Source of the DNA: Herbidospora cretacea
GTDB taxonomy: Bacteria > Actinomycetota > Actinomycetes > Streptosporangiales > Streptosporangiaceae
Assembly (NCBI RefSeq): GCF_001570605.1
Contig: NZ_BBXG01000009.1
Span: forward strand, 124,001 to 188,000
Direction of reading: 5' to 3'
Length of the DNA stretch: 64,000 nt
The notes beneath the pieces were generated by a model. That model worked only from the letters and a program-made list of their open reading frames with translations. It was not told the DNA's origin and ran no database searches. Positions 25,284-32,019 of this stretch are shown here, in pieces; the first letter of the stretch is position 1; every line of letters starts with the position of its first letter. The position numbers and the translations under genes are program-made.

Positions 25284-25547
25284 ATGAACAAATTAACGGT
25301 GAGAGGCGCGAGTGCGCTCAGCGGAATGATCGGCGGCGCGGTGGCCGGAATGATCTTCAAGCAGGTCTGGAAACTGGCGTCCGGCGAGGACGAGGCACCC
25401 CAGGCCAGCTCACCCGACTACGGCTGGACCGAGGTCCTGGTGGCCGCCGCGATCCAGGGCGCGATCTTCGCGACGGTGAAGGCGGCCATCGACCGGGCGG
25501 GTGTGCAGGCCTACCACCGCTCGACCGGCGAATGGGTCAAGGACTGA
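25284..25547 (+). CDS. DUF4235 domain membrane protein
   Basis: An 87-aa protein with two hydrophobic segments (GMIGGAVAGMIFKQVWKLASG and VLVAAAIQGAIFATVKAAIDR) and a conserved YHRSTGEW end, matching DUF4235. Members are actinobacterial membrane proteins of unknown role. No ribosome site is visible before the ATG; together with a promoter-like GGGTAG 11 bases upstream this suggests a leaderless message. Confidence 0.87.
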   Translation: MNKLTVRGASALSGMIGGAVAGMIFKQVWKLASGEDEAPQASSPDYGWTEVLVAAAIQGAIFATVKAAIDRAGVQAYHRSTGEWVKD

Positions 25548-25588
25548 TCCCGGACGTCTATCTACCTCACCGGCACGGACGAGTGACC

Positions 25589-25612
25589 GTTTGCCCCCTC
25601 CGTGCCGGGAAG
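25589..25612 (+). promoter_or_regulatory. SigB-like promoter (GGGAAG variant) for the 25.6-kb gene
   Basis: GTTT (25589-25592), 14 bases, GGGAAG (25607-25612), 9 bases before the ATG at 25622. The -10 differs by one base from the window's GGGTAG form but fits the GGGWA class. Confidence 0.5.
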
Positions 25613-25621
25613 TGGATCGGT

Positions 25622-25987
25622 ATGACCGTGACACGATTCAAGGACCTGCCCCTCGCCGACCGTTCGCGGGAATGGGACGGCAGCGCCGCCGACAAGCGCG
25701 TCCGCGACTGGGCCGGGGCGGAGGACGAACCCGACGCCGCCTACCGCGACGCCCACGTCTGGTACGACGGCGACGCCCCCGGGAACTTCGGCAGCTACAA
25801 GCTCCTGATCGCCGACGTGATCGACGGGAAGCTCAAGGCCGTGCCGCGCGCCGTCATGGCCGCAGGCGGCGTCATGCAGGGCGCCCGCGGCGGCGTGAAG
25901 ATCCCGGACGACGAGGTCGACCGGGTCAAGTCCCACCTCGCGAAGTACTACGAGAAGATGGGCGAGACCGCTCCCTGGCAACGGTGA
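25622..25987 (+). CDS. Small conserved protein resembling a prohead-protease-linked domain
   Basis: A 121-aa soluble protein. FGSYKLLIADVIDGKLKAVPRAVMAAG, MQGARGGVKIPDDEV and LAKYYEKMGETAPW resemble a short domain known from phage prohead-protease/scaffold-type proteins and from stand-alone chromosomal proteins in actinobacteria. No other phage gene is nearby, so it is treated as a chromosomal stress-region gene. Preceded by a SigB-like promoter with almost no leader. A 16-bp perfect hairpin follows the stop. Function unknown. Confidence 0.7.
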   Translation: MTVTRFKDLPLADRSREWDGSAADKRVRDWAGAEDEPDAAYRDAHVWYDGDAPGNFGSYKLLIADVIDGKLKAVPRAVMAAGGVMQGARGGVKIPDDEVDRVKSHLAKYYEKMGETAPWQR

Positions 25988-26006
25988 CATGTGGGTGACA
26001 TGCGAA

Positions 26007-26060
26007 GGCCCGCATCAGGCGTTCGGGGCGACCCCTGTCACCGGACGCCTGATGCGGGCC
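26007..26060. terminator. Strong bidirectional hairpin
   Basis: A perfect 16-bp inverted repeat (26007-26022 and 26045-26060) with a 22-base spacer, between the convergent genes ending at 25987 and 26070. It is flanked by A's on the left and T's on the right, so it can end transcription both ways. Confidence 0.85.
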
Positions 26061-26069
26061 GTTTCCGCG

Positions 26070-26420
26070 TTACGGAAGCTGGTTGTAGCCGGTGTAGTAG
26101 TTGCCGACCTGCTCCCGGTACGTCGGGTCCTTGTAGGTGTCCTGGTTGAACTCGGGCGCGTTCTTGATCTCTTCCTTCGTGCGGGCGAGGAAGACCTTGC
26201 GCTGCTGCGGGTCGATCTCGGTGATCGTGCTCGCGGGCATGATGACCTTCTTGCCGAAGATCCAGAAGCCCGTGTCGACGACGATGTAGGCGTCGCCCAC
26301 GGCGTCACTCTGCTCGTCGACCTCGCCGATCTTGCCGTCGACGGCTTCCACGTCGAACCCGATCACGCTGACCCCGGCGCCGGACACGACGCCCTCCTGG
26401 TAGCTCCACGGCTCAGACAT
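26070..26420 (-). CDS. PRC-barrel domain protein
   Basis: A 116-aa protein. VIGFDVEAVDGKIGEVDEQSD and AYIVVDTGFWIFGKKVIMPA are a PRC-barrel beta-domain. The C-terminal part is polar and Tyr/Asn-rich (DTYKDPTYREQVGNYYTGY). ATG at 26420 is preferred over ATG 26435 because an AGGGG ribosome site sits between them. PRC-barrel proteins of this size are common in actinobacterial stress regions; function not established. A SigB-type promoter precedes it. Confidence 0.88.
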   Translation of the reverse strand: MSEPWSYQEGVVSGAGVSVIGFDVEAVDGKIGEVDEQSDAVGDAYIVVDTGFWIFGKKVIMPASTITEIDPQQRKVFLARTKEEIKNAPEFNQDTYKDPTYREQVGNYYTGYNQLP

Positions 26421-26456
26421 ATTGGCCCCTTTCATTGGCTGCTGCTGACAGGGCCG

Positions 26457-26480
26457 CTACCCGTGACGGGACCGCCAAAC
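26457..26480 (-). promoter_or_regulatory. SigB-type promoter for the PRC-barrel gene
   Basis: On the minus strand GTTT (26480-26477), 14 bases, GGGTAG (26462-26457), 36 bases before the ATG at 26420. It has the same spacing as the sites before chaB and DUF2795. Confidence 0.65.
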
Positions 26481-26520
26481 GTGGGCCGAACCGATTGATC
26501 GTCACTTCCGTTTCAGGGGC

Positions 26521-26982
26521 ATGTTGCGTCGCATCCTCGTCGTCCTCGCGCTGGCCGCGGGGACCCTCGTCTTCTCCTCCCTGCCCGCCTACGCCTGCAA
26601 GTGCGGCCTGCCCTCGGTCAAGGAGCGGGTGGCGAACTCGGCCGTCGTCTTCACCGGGCGGGTCACCGGCTACCGGCCCGCCGAGAGCGTCACCGGGCGA
26701 CACGTCTACACCTTCCGGGCCGACCACTCGTACAAGGGCAGGCCGAAGGCCGTCGTCAAGGTCGGCACCAGCACCCACAGCGCCGCGTGCGGCGTGACGT
26801 TCGCGCGCGGCGCCCGGTATCTCGTCTTCACCTACAAGTCGGACGGCCGCCTGACGACCGGGAGCTGCGCGGGCAACATCCGGGTCGCCAAGGGCACCAA
26901 GGCGTTGACGGCCGCCGACCTGCCGGAGGGGTCCGATCCGGCGACGATCAGGCAGCTCGGCCGGGCCAAGCCCGTCCGCTAA
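26521..26982 (+). CDS. Secreted TIMP/NTR-like domain protein
   Basis: A 153-aa exported protein. The signal peptide (LRRILVVLALAAGTLVFSSLPAYA) is followed directly by C-K-C, so the mature N-terminus would begin Cys-Lys-Cys. That is the arrangement by which animal TIMPs chelate the zinc of metalloproteases. Next come VKERVANSAVVFTGRVTGY and a beta-barrel pattern with two later cysteines (SAACGVTFARGARYLVFTY and GSCAGN), as in bacterial netrin-like proteins. Whether it inhibits any protease is untested. It overlaps the convergent gene by 4 bases at the 3' ends. Confidence 0.75.
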   Translation: MLRRILVVLALAAGTLVFSSLPAYACKCGLPSVKERVANSAVVFTGRVTGYRPAESVTGRHVYTFRADHSYKGRPKAVVKVGTSTHSAACGVTFARGARYLVFTYKSDGRLTTGSCAGNIRVAKGTKALTAADLPEGSDPATIRQLGRAKPVR

Positions 26983-27917
26983 CCGCCGCAGGCGGCGTAG
27001 GTGTAGGTGTCCTTCAGGATGTCGTACCGGTCGCGGACCTTCGTCGCGCCGGTCTTCGTGTCGTGCTGGAAGACGGTCATCCGGGTCGGGACCTTGGCCA
27101 GGTTCTGCGACACGTGCAGGGTGACCTGGTGGGGGCCGGTCCAGTCGAGCATCTCGACGGTGCCGCCCTTGGGGAGCTTGATCGGCGTGCGGCCGTCGAC
27201 CTGGCCGGTCTCCACGTCGGAGACGATGATCTCGCGGTCGGACTTCAGGGTGGCCAGGGTCCGGCCGTCGGCGTGGAGGGCGTGCTGGCCCCACTCGGCG
27301 ATGGCGTCGGCCCCGGCGCCCTGGCGCAGGAGGCGGGCCGAGCGGTCGTACACGCGGAAGCCGTCTTCCGAGGTGGTCAGGACCTCCTCGCCGTCGCCGC
27401 TGAAGCCGAGGTAGTCGCGCTTGGCGGGCAGCAGGCCGAGACGCTTCCCGGTGGCGGTGTCGTAGATCGCCGTCCGGGTGTGGCCCACCGCGAGCTCGCC
27501 GCCGTCGTCGGAGAGGCTGAGCCAGACGTTGTACTGAATCGGGTTCCTGGGCAGCGCGTTCGCCGGCAGCAGGACGACGCCGCCCCCGAACGTGCGGACG
27601 GCGAGCCGGCCGTTGCGGTGGAAGTAGGCGATCTTCTGGCCGTTGCCGCTGATCGCGATCGGCGCGGTGGCGAAGCCGACCGGCTTGCGCTTGTGGTCGA
27701 GCGCGTCGACCTGCGCGTCCTTGAGCTGGACGATCTCGCCGTGGTGGGTGACCAGCCGCCAGTTCCCGCACGGGAAGACGGCCTTCTTCACCTTGCACGC
27801 CTTCGCCGAGGCGTAGCGGACGCCGTCGCCGTGGTGCGGCGTGGCCTGCGCGGTTCCCGGTGCGCCGAGCACGGCGGCCGTCGTCGCCGCCAGCGCGACC
27901 AGAATCCTGATCTTCAT
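26979..27917 (-). CDS. Secreted beta-propeller-like protein of unknown function
   Basis: A 312-aa exported protein, ATG at 27917 after AGGGGG. Signal peptide (MKIRILVALAATTAAVLG, cleaved near AQA-T). The mature part contains repeated WD40/PD40-like blades such as IAISGNGQKIAYFHRNGRLAV, LSLSDDGGELAVGHT, LGFSGDGEEVLTTSEDG and HADGRTLATLKSDREI. Cysteines near both ends may form a disulphide. No catalytic residues are recognisable. It stands alone, separated from the MarR gene by 65 bases. Confidence 0.75.
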   Translation of the reverse strand: MKIRILVALAATTAAVLGAPGTAQATPHHGDGVRYASAKACKVKKAVFPCGNWRLVTHHGEIVQLKDAQVDALDHKRKPVGFATAPIAISGNGQKIAYFHRNGRLAVRTFGGGVVLLPANALPRNPIQYNVWLSLSDDGGELAVGHTRTAIYDTATGKRLGLLPAKRDYLGFSGDGEEVLTTSEDGFRVYDRSARLLRQGAGADAIAEWGQHALHADGRTLATLKSDREIIVSDVETGQVDGRTPIKLPKGGTVEMLDWTGPHQVTLHVSQNLAKVPTRMTVFQHDTKTGATKVRDRYDILKDTYTYAACGG

Positions 27918-27982
27918 GGTTGACCCCCTGGTTGTGTTCCCCGTCACACCGTTGGATGCGAAGACCAGGCGGCTGGTTCACC

Positions 27983-28438
27983 TCACTTGTGGGTGACCTG
28001 AATACGGTCGAGAAGGGTGTCGGCGATCTCGGCGAGCGCGGCGACCTGCTCGGGCGTCAGGGAGTCCATGACGTAACGGCGGACCGCGTCGTCGTAGTGC
28101 CTCTTCGCCTCGCAGGCGAGCTCGCGGCCCCGCTCGGTCAGCCGGACGACGGAGCCCCTGCTGTCCTCCTCGCAGGTCTCCCGGGTGATCAGGCCGCGCT
28201 GCTCCATGCGGCGGAGCTGATGGGACAGGCGGCTCTTCTCCCATTCGAGGCCGCAGCGCAGCGAGAGCGCGCGGACGGTGTCGTCGGGGCGTTCGTGCAC
28301 GGCGACCAGGACGTCGAAGTCGGCCTCCGACAGGCCGGTGGCGTGGGCGAGTTCGCGGCCGAGGACGCCGCTGAGCCGGACGCGCATGCGCTGGTAGCTG
28401 GTCCAGGCGGCGGCCTGGCGGTCTGTGAGGTCGGCCAT
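27983..28438 (-). CDS. MarR-family transcriptional regulator
   Basis: A 151-aa winged-helix regulator. RALSLRCGLEWEKSRLSHQLRRMEQRGLI is the helix-turn-helix and RGSVVRLTERG the wing. Divergent from a two-gene flavoenzyme operon, with a pair of palindromic operators between the two starts that cover both promoters. By the usual MarR logic it represses itself and the operon until a ligand (often a phenolic compound) binds. It may be induced by the substrate of the flavoenzymes. Confidence 0.9.
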   Translation of the reverse strand: MADLTDRQAAAWTSYQRMRVRLSGVLGRELAHATGLSEADFDVLVAVHERPDDTVRALSLRCGLEWEKSRLSHQLRRMEQRGLITRETCEEDSRGSVVRLTERGRELACEAKRHYDDAVRRYVMDSLTPEQVAALAEIADTLLDRIQVTHK

Positions 28439-28451
28439 ATCGTCAAGGTTA

Positions 28452-28494
28452 GTTGATACGTCAACCTTGGCTGTATATTGGTTGACGTATCAAC
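28452..28494. promoter_or_regulatory. Twin MarR operator in the divergent promoter region
   Basis: A 15-bp perfect inverted repeat (28452-28466 and 28480-28494) in which each arm is itself a palindrome: GTTGA-tacg-TCAAC and GTTGA-cgta-TCAAC. Centre-to-centre spacing is 28 bases. A TATATT-like -10 lies between the arms. This suggests two dimer sites blocking both directions. Confidence 0.8.
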
Positions 28495-28508
28495 CTAGGG
28501 AGTCCCCC

Positions 28509-30578
28509 ATGCACTATGGCCACGCGCTCCGGTTCGGCGCCCTCACCGACCGGACCGAACTGATCGAGGAGCTCGGCTACGACCTGGCGATGGTCCCCGA
28601 GTGGACCTCGCTGTCCTTCCTCGCCGGGCGCACCGGCCGGATCCAGCTGGCCGGCGGCGTGCTCGACGTCACCGAGCGGAACGCGGCGGTGATCGGGCGG
28701 TCGGCCGCCGGGCTCGACCTGCTGACCGGCGGCCGGGTGGCCCTCGTCCTCGGCACGTCGGGCGAGGCGGCCGGCCTGGCGGAAGCCGTCGACGTCATCC
28801 GGGCGATCTGGGACCCCTCGGCTCCCAGGGCCGACTACGAGGGCGTGCACCATCGGCTGTCGGCCGCCGAGACCGGGCCCGCGCCGGCGCACGCCGTGCC
28901 GATCTGGGTCGCGGGCGACGATCTCGCCGTGCTGGAGGTGGCCGGGCGGAAGGCCGACGGCTGGGTGGCGTCCTTCGATCCGGAGCGGGCGGAGTGCGTG
29001 CGGGTCGGGAACAAGATCGTGGACGAGGCCGCGGTGGCGGCCGGGCGGGATCCCCGGGAGATCCGCCGCGTCCTCGTGGTCACCGGCGAGGTCCCGGCGA
29101 GCGTGCTCGACGACGGGGTCAGCACGGTCGTCGTGCGCACCGACGACGCGGCGGCCCTGGAGAGGTTCGCGCGTGAGACCGTCCCCGCGCTGCGCGCCGC
29201 CGCCCCCGCCGGGCTGTCCGACCGGCCCGTCCGGCCCGCCTCGGCGCTGGCCCGGCGGCGCGGCGGCATCGACTACGACGGCGTGCCCGAGTCGCTGGCC
29301 GCCGACGCCATCGAACCGGGCGACCCGGCCTACCCCCGCGTCCGGTCGAACTACCTGCGCGGCGGCGCTCCCGGGCTGCTGCTGTTCCCGCGCGACCCCG
29401 CCCAGGTGGTGGACGCCCTCGCCTTCGCCCGCCGCCATCCCACGCTGCCGCTCGGGGTGCGCAGCGGCGGCCACGGCGTCAGCGGCCGGTCCACCAACGA
29501 CGGCGGGATCGTCATCGACCTGCGCCACCTCAACGCCATTGAGGTCCTCGACGAGGCCACGCGCCGGGTGCGGATCGGGCCGGGCGCCCGCTGGAAGGAG
29601 GTCGCCGCCGCGTTGCGCCCCCACGGGTGGGCGATCGGCTCCGGCGACTACGGCGGCGTGGGCGTCGGCGGACTCGCCACCGCGGGCGGCATCGGCTTCC
29701 TGTCCCGCAAGCACGGGCTCACCATCGACAAGCTGCGCGCGGTGGAGATCGTCCTGGCCGACGGCTCGCTGGTCCGGGCCGACGACACCGAGAACCCCGA
29801 CCTCTTCTGGGCGGTACGCGGCGCCGGAGCCAACTTCGGCATCGTGACCTCCTTCGAGTTCGAGGCCGACGAGGTCACCGACGTCGGCTGGGCCCAGCTC
29901 GTGCTGGACGCCTCCGACCAGGCGGGCTTCCTGCGGCGCTTCGGCGAGGTGGCCGCGCGGACGCCCCGCGACACCACGGCCTTCCTGATCATGGGGCCGC
30001 CCCGGCGGGGGCAGCCCGCCGTCGCGCAGATCATGGCCATGGTCGACTCCGCCGACCCCGACGTGATCATCGAGCAGCTCCAGCCGTTCGCCGGCGTCTC
30101 CGGGCTCTACCAGCAGCAGGTCGTCGTCACGGCCTACGCCGACGTCATGGCCAGCGCGCCGGACGGCGACCACCACGGGCAGGGCGAGCCGGTCGCGCGG
30201 TCGGCCTTCGTCCGGGAGATCACCCCGGCGTTCGCCCAGGCGGCGGCGGACATGCTGGCCAGCGGCGCGGTGTTCTTCTTCCAGATCCGCTCCGTGGGCG
30301 GCGCGGTCGCCGACGTCCCCGCAGGCGCGACGGCCTACGCCCACCGCGACGCCGTTTTCCAGGTCACCGCGATGGGGATCGACGACAAGCGGCTGGACCG
30401 GATCTGGGAGACCAACCGCGAGCACTTCGACGGCCTCTACCTCAGCTTCGAGACCGGCCTCGGCAAGCTCGCCGACGCCTTCCCGCCCGCCACCCTCGCC
30501 CGGCTGCGGGACCTGAAACGCCACTACGACCCGGCGAACGTCTTCCGCGACAACTTCAACATCAGGGACGCGAAATGA
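28509..30578 (+). CDS. Fusion of LLM-class flavin monooxygenase and BBE-type FAD-linked oxidase
   Basis: A 689-aa bifunctional protein, start ATG 28509 (the longer open frame runs through the operator and is not used). Residues 1-235 are a luciferase-like (LLM) flavin domain (GRTGRIQLAGGVLDV, RSAAGLDLLTGGRVALVLG, WVAGDDLAVLEVAGRKADGW). Residues 275-455 are an FAD-binding PCMH domain with RSGGHGVSGRS, where His322 is the expected covalent FAD ligand; the second Cys link of true BBE enzymes is absent (LTIDKL). The BBE tail YDPANVFRDNFNI ends the protein. It probably oxidises a small organic molecule in two steps. Stop overlaps the next LLM gene (ATGA). Confidence 0.87.
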   Translation: MHYGHALRFGALTDRTELIEELGYDLAMVPEWTSLSFLAGRTGRIQLAGGVLDVTERNAAVIGRSAAGLDLLTGGRVALVLGTSGEAAGLAEAVDVIRAIWDPSAPRADYEGVHHRLSAAETGPAPAHAVPIWVAGDDLAVLEVAGRKADGWVASFDPERAECVRVGNKIVDEAAVAAGRDPREIRRVLVVTGEVPASVLDDGVSTVVVRTDDAAALERFARETVPALRAAAPAGLSDRPVRPASALARRRGGIDYDGVPESLAADAIEPGDPAYPRVRSNYLRGGAPGLLLFPRDPAQVVDALAFARRHPTLPLGVRSGGHGVSGRSTNDGGIVIDLRHLNAIEVLDEATRRVRIGPGARWKEVAAALRPHGWAIGSGDYGGVGVGGLATAGGIGFLSRKHGLTIDKLRAVEIVLADGSLVRADDTENPDLFWAVRGAGANFGIVTSFEFEADEVTDVGWAQLVLDASDQAGFLRRFGEVAARTPRDTTAFLIMGPPRRGQPAVAQIMAMVDSADPDVIIEQLQPFAGVSGLYQQQVVVTAYADVMASAPDGDHHGQGEPVARSAFVREITPAFAQAAADMLASGAVFFFQIRSVGGAVADVPAGATAYAHRDAVFQVTAMGIDDKRLDRIWETNREHFDGLYLSFETGLGKLADAFPPATLARLRDLKRHYDPANVFRDNFNIRDAK

Positions 30579-31462
30579 GCGACTACGGACACGACCTGCT
30601 CTTCGGCACCTTCGTCACCCCGGCCGTCCAGCCGGTGCGGCACGCCGTCGAGCACGCGCAGGCCGCCGAACGGGCCGGGCTCGACCTGGTCACCTTCCAG
30701 GACCACCCCTACCAGCCGCGCTTCCACGACACGTGGACGCTGATGTCCTACATCGCGGCGCAGACCTCGCGGATCCGCCTCAGCGCCAACGTGACCAACC
30801 TGCCGCTGCGGCAGCCCGCGGTGCTGGCGCGCAGCGTGGCCGGTCTCGACCAGCTCAGCGGCGGCCGGATCGAACTCGGCATCGGGGCCGGCGCGTTCTG
30901 GGACGCCGTCGAGGCGATGGGCGGCCGGCGGCTCACCCCCGGCCAGGCCATCGAGGCCTTGGAGGAGGCCATCGGCGTCATCCGCCAGATCTGGGACGTC
31001 TCCGCGCGGGGCGGCGTCCGCTCCGACGGCGTCTACTACCCGGTGAAGGGGGCCAAGCGCGGTCCCGCCCCGGCTCATGACGTGGGGATCTGGGTGGGGG
31101 CGTACAAGCCGAAGATGCTGGCACTCACGGGCCGGGCCGGGGACGGATGGCTGCCGTCGCTGGCTTACCTGCCCGGCGGCCCCGCCGACTTGACCGAGAT
31201 GAACCGGCACATCGACGAGGCCGCCCTCGCCGCCGGACGGGACCCGCGCGCGGTCCGCCGCCTGCTCAACATCGGCGGCGAGTTCGCCGCCACGAACCGG
31301 GGTTTCCTTCAGGGCCCGCCGAAGCAGTGGGCGGAGCAGCTCGCCGGTCTGACCGCCGACCACGGCGTCAGCGGCTTCCTGCTGATGTCCGACGACCTCG
31401 CCAAGACGGAGACGTTCGCCCACGAGGTCGCCCCGGCGGTCCGCGAACTGGTCCGCCCCTGA
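30575..31462 (+). CDS. LLM-class flavin-dependent oxidoreductase
   Basis: A 295-aa stand-alone luciferase-like TIM-barrel enzyme using FMN or F420. Typical motifs: GLDLVTFQDHPYQPRFHDTW, TSRIRLSANVTNLPLRQPAVLARS, GGRIELGIGAGAFWDAVEAMGG and a late GWLPSLAY. It is coupled to the fusion enzyme by a 4-base overlap and shares the MarR-controlled promoter, so both act in one pathway. Its own N-terminal half is more complete than the LLM part of the fusion, which suggests different steps rather than redundancy. Confidence 0.9.
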   Translation: MSDYGHDLLFGTFVTPAVQPVRHAVEHAQAAERAGLDLVTFQDHPYQPRFHDTWTLMSYIAAQTSRIRLSANVTNLPLRQPAVLARSVAGLDQLSGGRIELGIGAGAFWDAVEAMGGRRLTPGQAIEALEEAIGVIRQIWDVSARGGVRSDGVYYPVKGAKRGPAPAHDVGIWVGAYKPKMLALTGRAGDGWLPSLAYLPGGPADLTEMNRHIDEAALAAGRDPRAVRRLLNIGGEFAATNRGFLQGPPKQWAEQLAGLTADHGVSGFLLMSDDLAKTETFAHEVAPAVRELVRP

Positions 31463-31565
31463 CCGGGCCGCTCCCGCGGCGTTCCGCCGGGCCAGTGGCG
31501 CTGGGCATCCCACGCCGCCGGTTGCTCCCATGGAGGGACTGTCACGACATTCATGGAGTTCCGCT

Positions 31566-31994
31566 ATGAGACGCACCATCGGCCTGCTGGCCGCGCTGGC
31601 CCTGTGCCTGGTCCTGACGCCGCCCGTGGAGGCGGCGGCCACGGCCAAGTGCACCCTGAGCATCACCCCGAAGGACACCGAACACGACACCACCATCACT
31701 GTCCAGTGCACCGGCCGAGCGCCCGGCGACGTCCTGGACTACGTCACCATCAAGGGCGCCGACTGGCCGGACGGCGACGACACCCAGAAGGTCTGCAAGG
31801 CCGTGTCGAACCTGTGGACCCGGGTGATCGACTCCCAGCTCCTCAACGAGGACCCGCTGGGCGACGAGATCTACGTCGAGGCCCGCATGCGCACCCCCGA
31901 CTACAAGCTCTACTACGTGAAGACCAACGAGGTCTCCGGCAAGTGGGGGGTCAACGTCTACGTCGGCGAACCTGACTGCGGCCACCTGCCCTGA
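31566..31994 (+). CDS. Small secreted protein of unknown function
   Basis: A 142-aa exported protein: signal peptide MRRTIGLLAALALCLVLTPP with cleavage near VEAAA, then a beta-rich domain with four cysteines (AKCTLSI, VQCTGRA, KVCKAVS, PDCGHLP), likely two disulphides. TVQCTGRAPGDVLDYVTIKG recalls immunoglobulin-like folds of secreted actinobacterial proteins. GGAG lies 8 bases before the ATG. Not a recognised family; stands alone between the flavoenzyme operon and a convergent membrane-protein gene. Confidence 0.75.
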   Translation: MRRTIGLLAALALCLVLTPPVEAAATAKCTLSITPKDTEHDTTITVQCTGRAPGDVLDYVTIKGADWPDGDDTQKVCKAVSNLWTRVIDSQLLNEDPLGDEIYVEARMRTPDYKLYYVKTNEVSGKWGVNVYVGEPDCGHLP

Positions 31995-32019
31995 CGACGC
32001 CTCCAGCAGTGGTGGCCCC

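Noticed and set aside
25622-25987. Possible prophage remnant, because the protein resembles a prohead-protease-linked domain
   Set aside because: No integrase, capsid, portal or tail gene is near, and the gene sits under a SigB-like promoter among stress genes.
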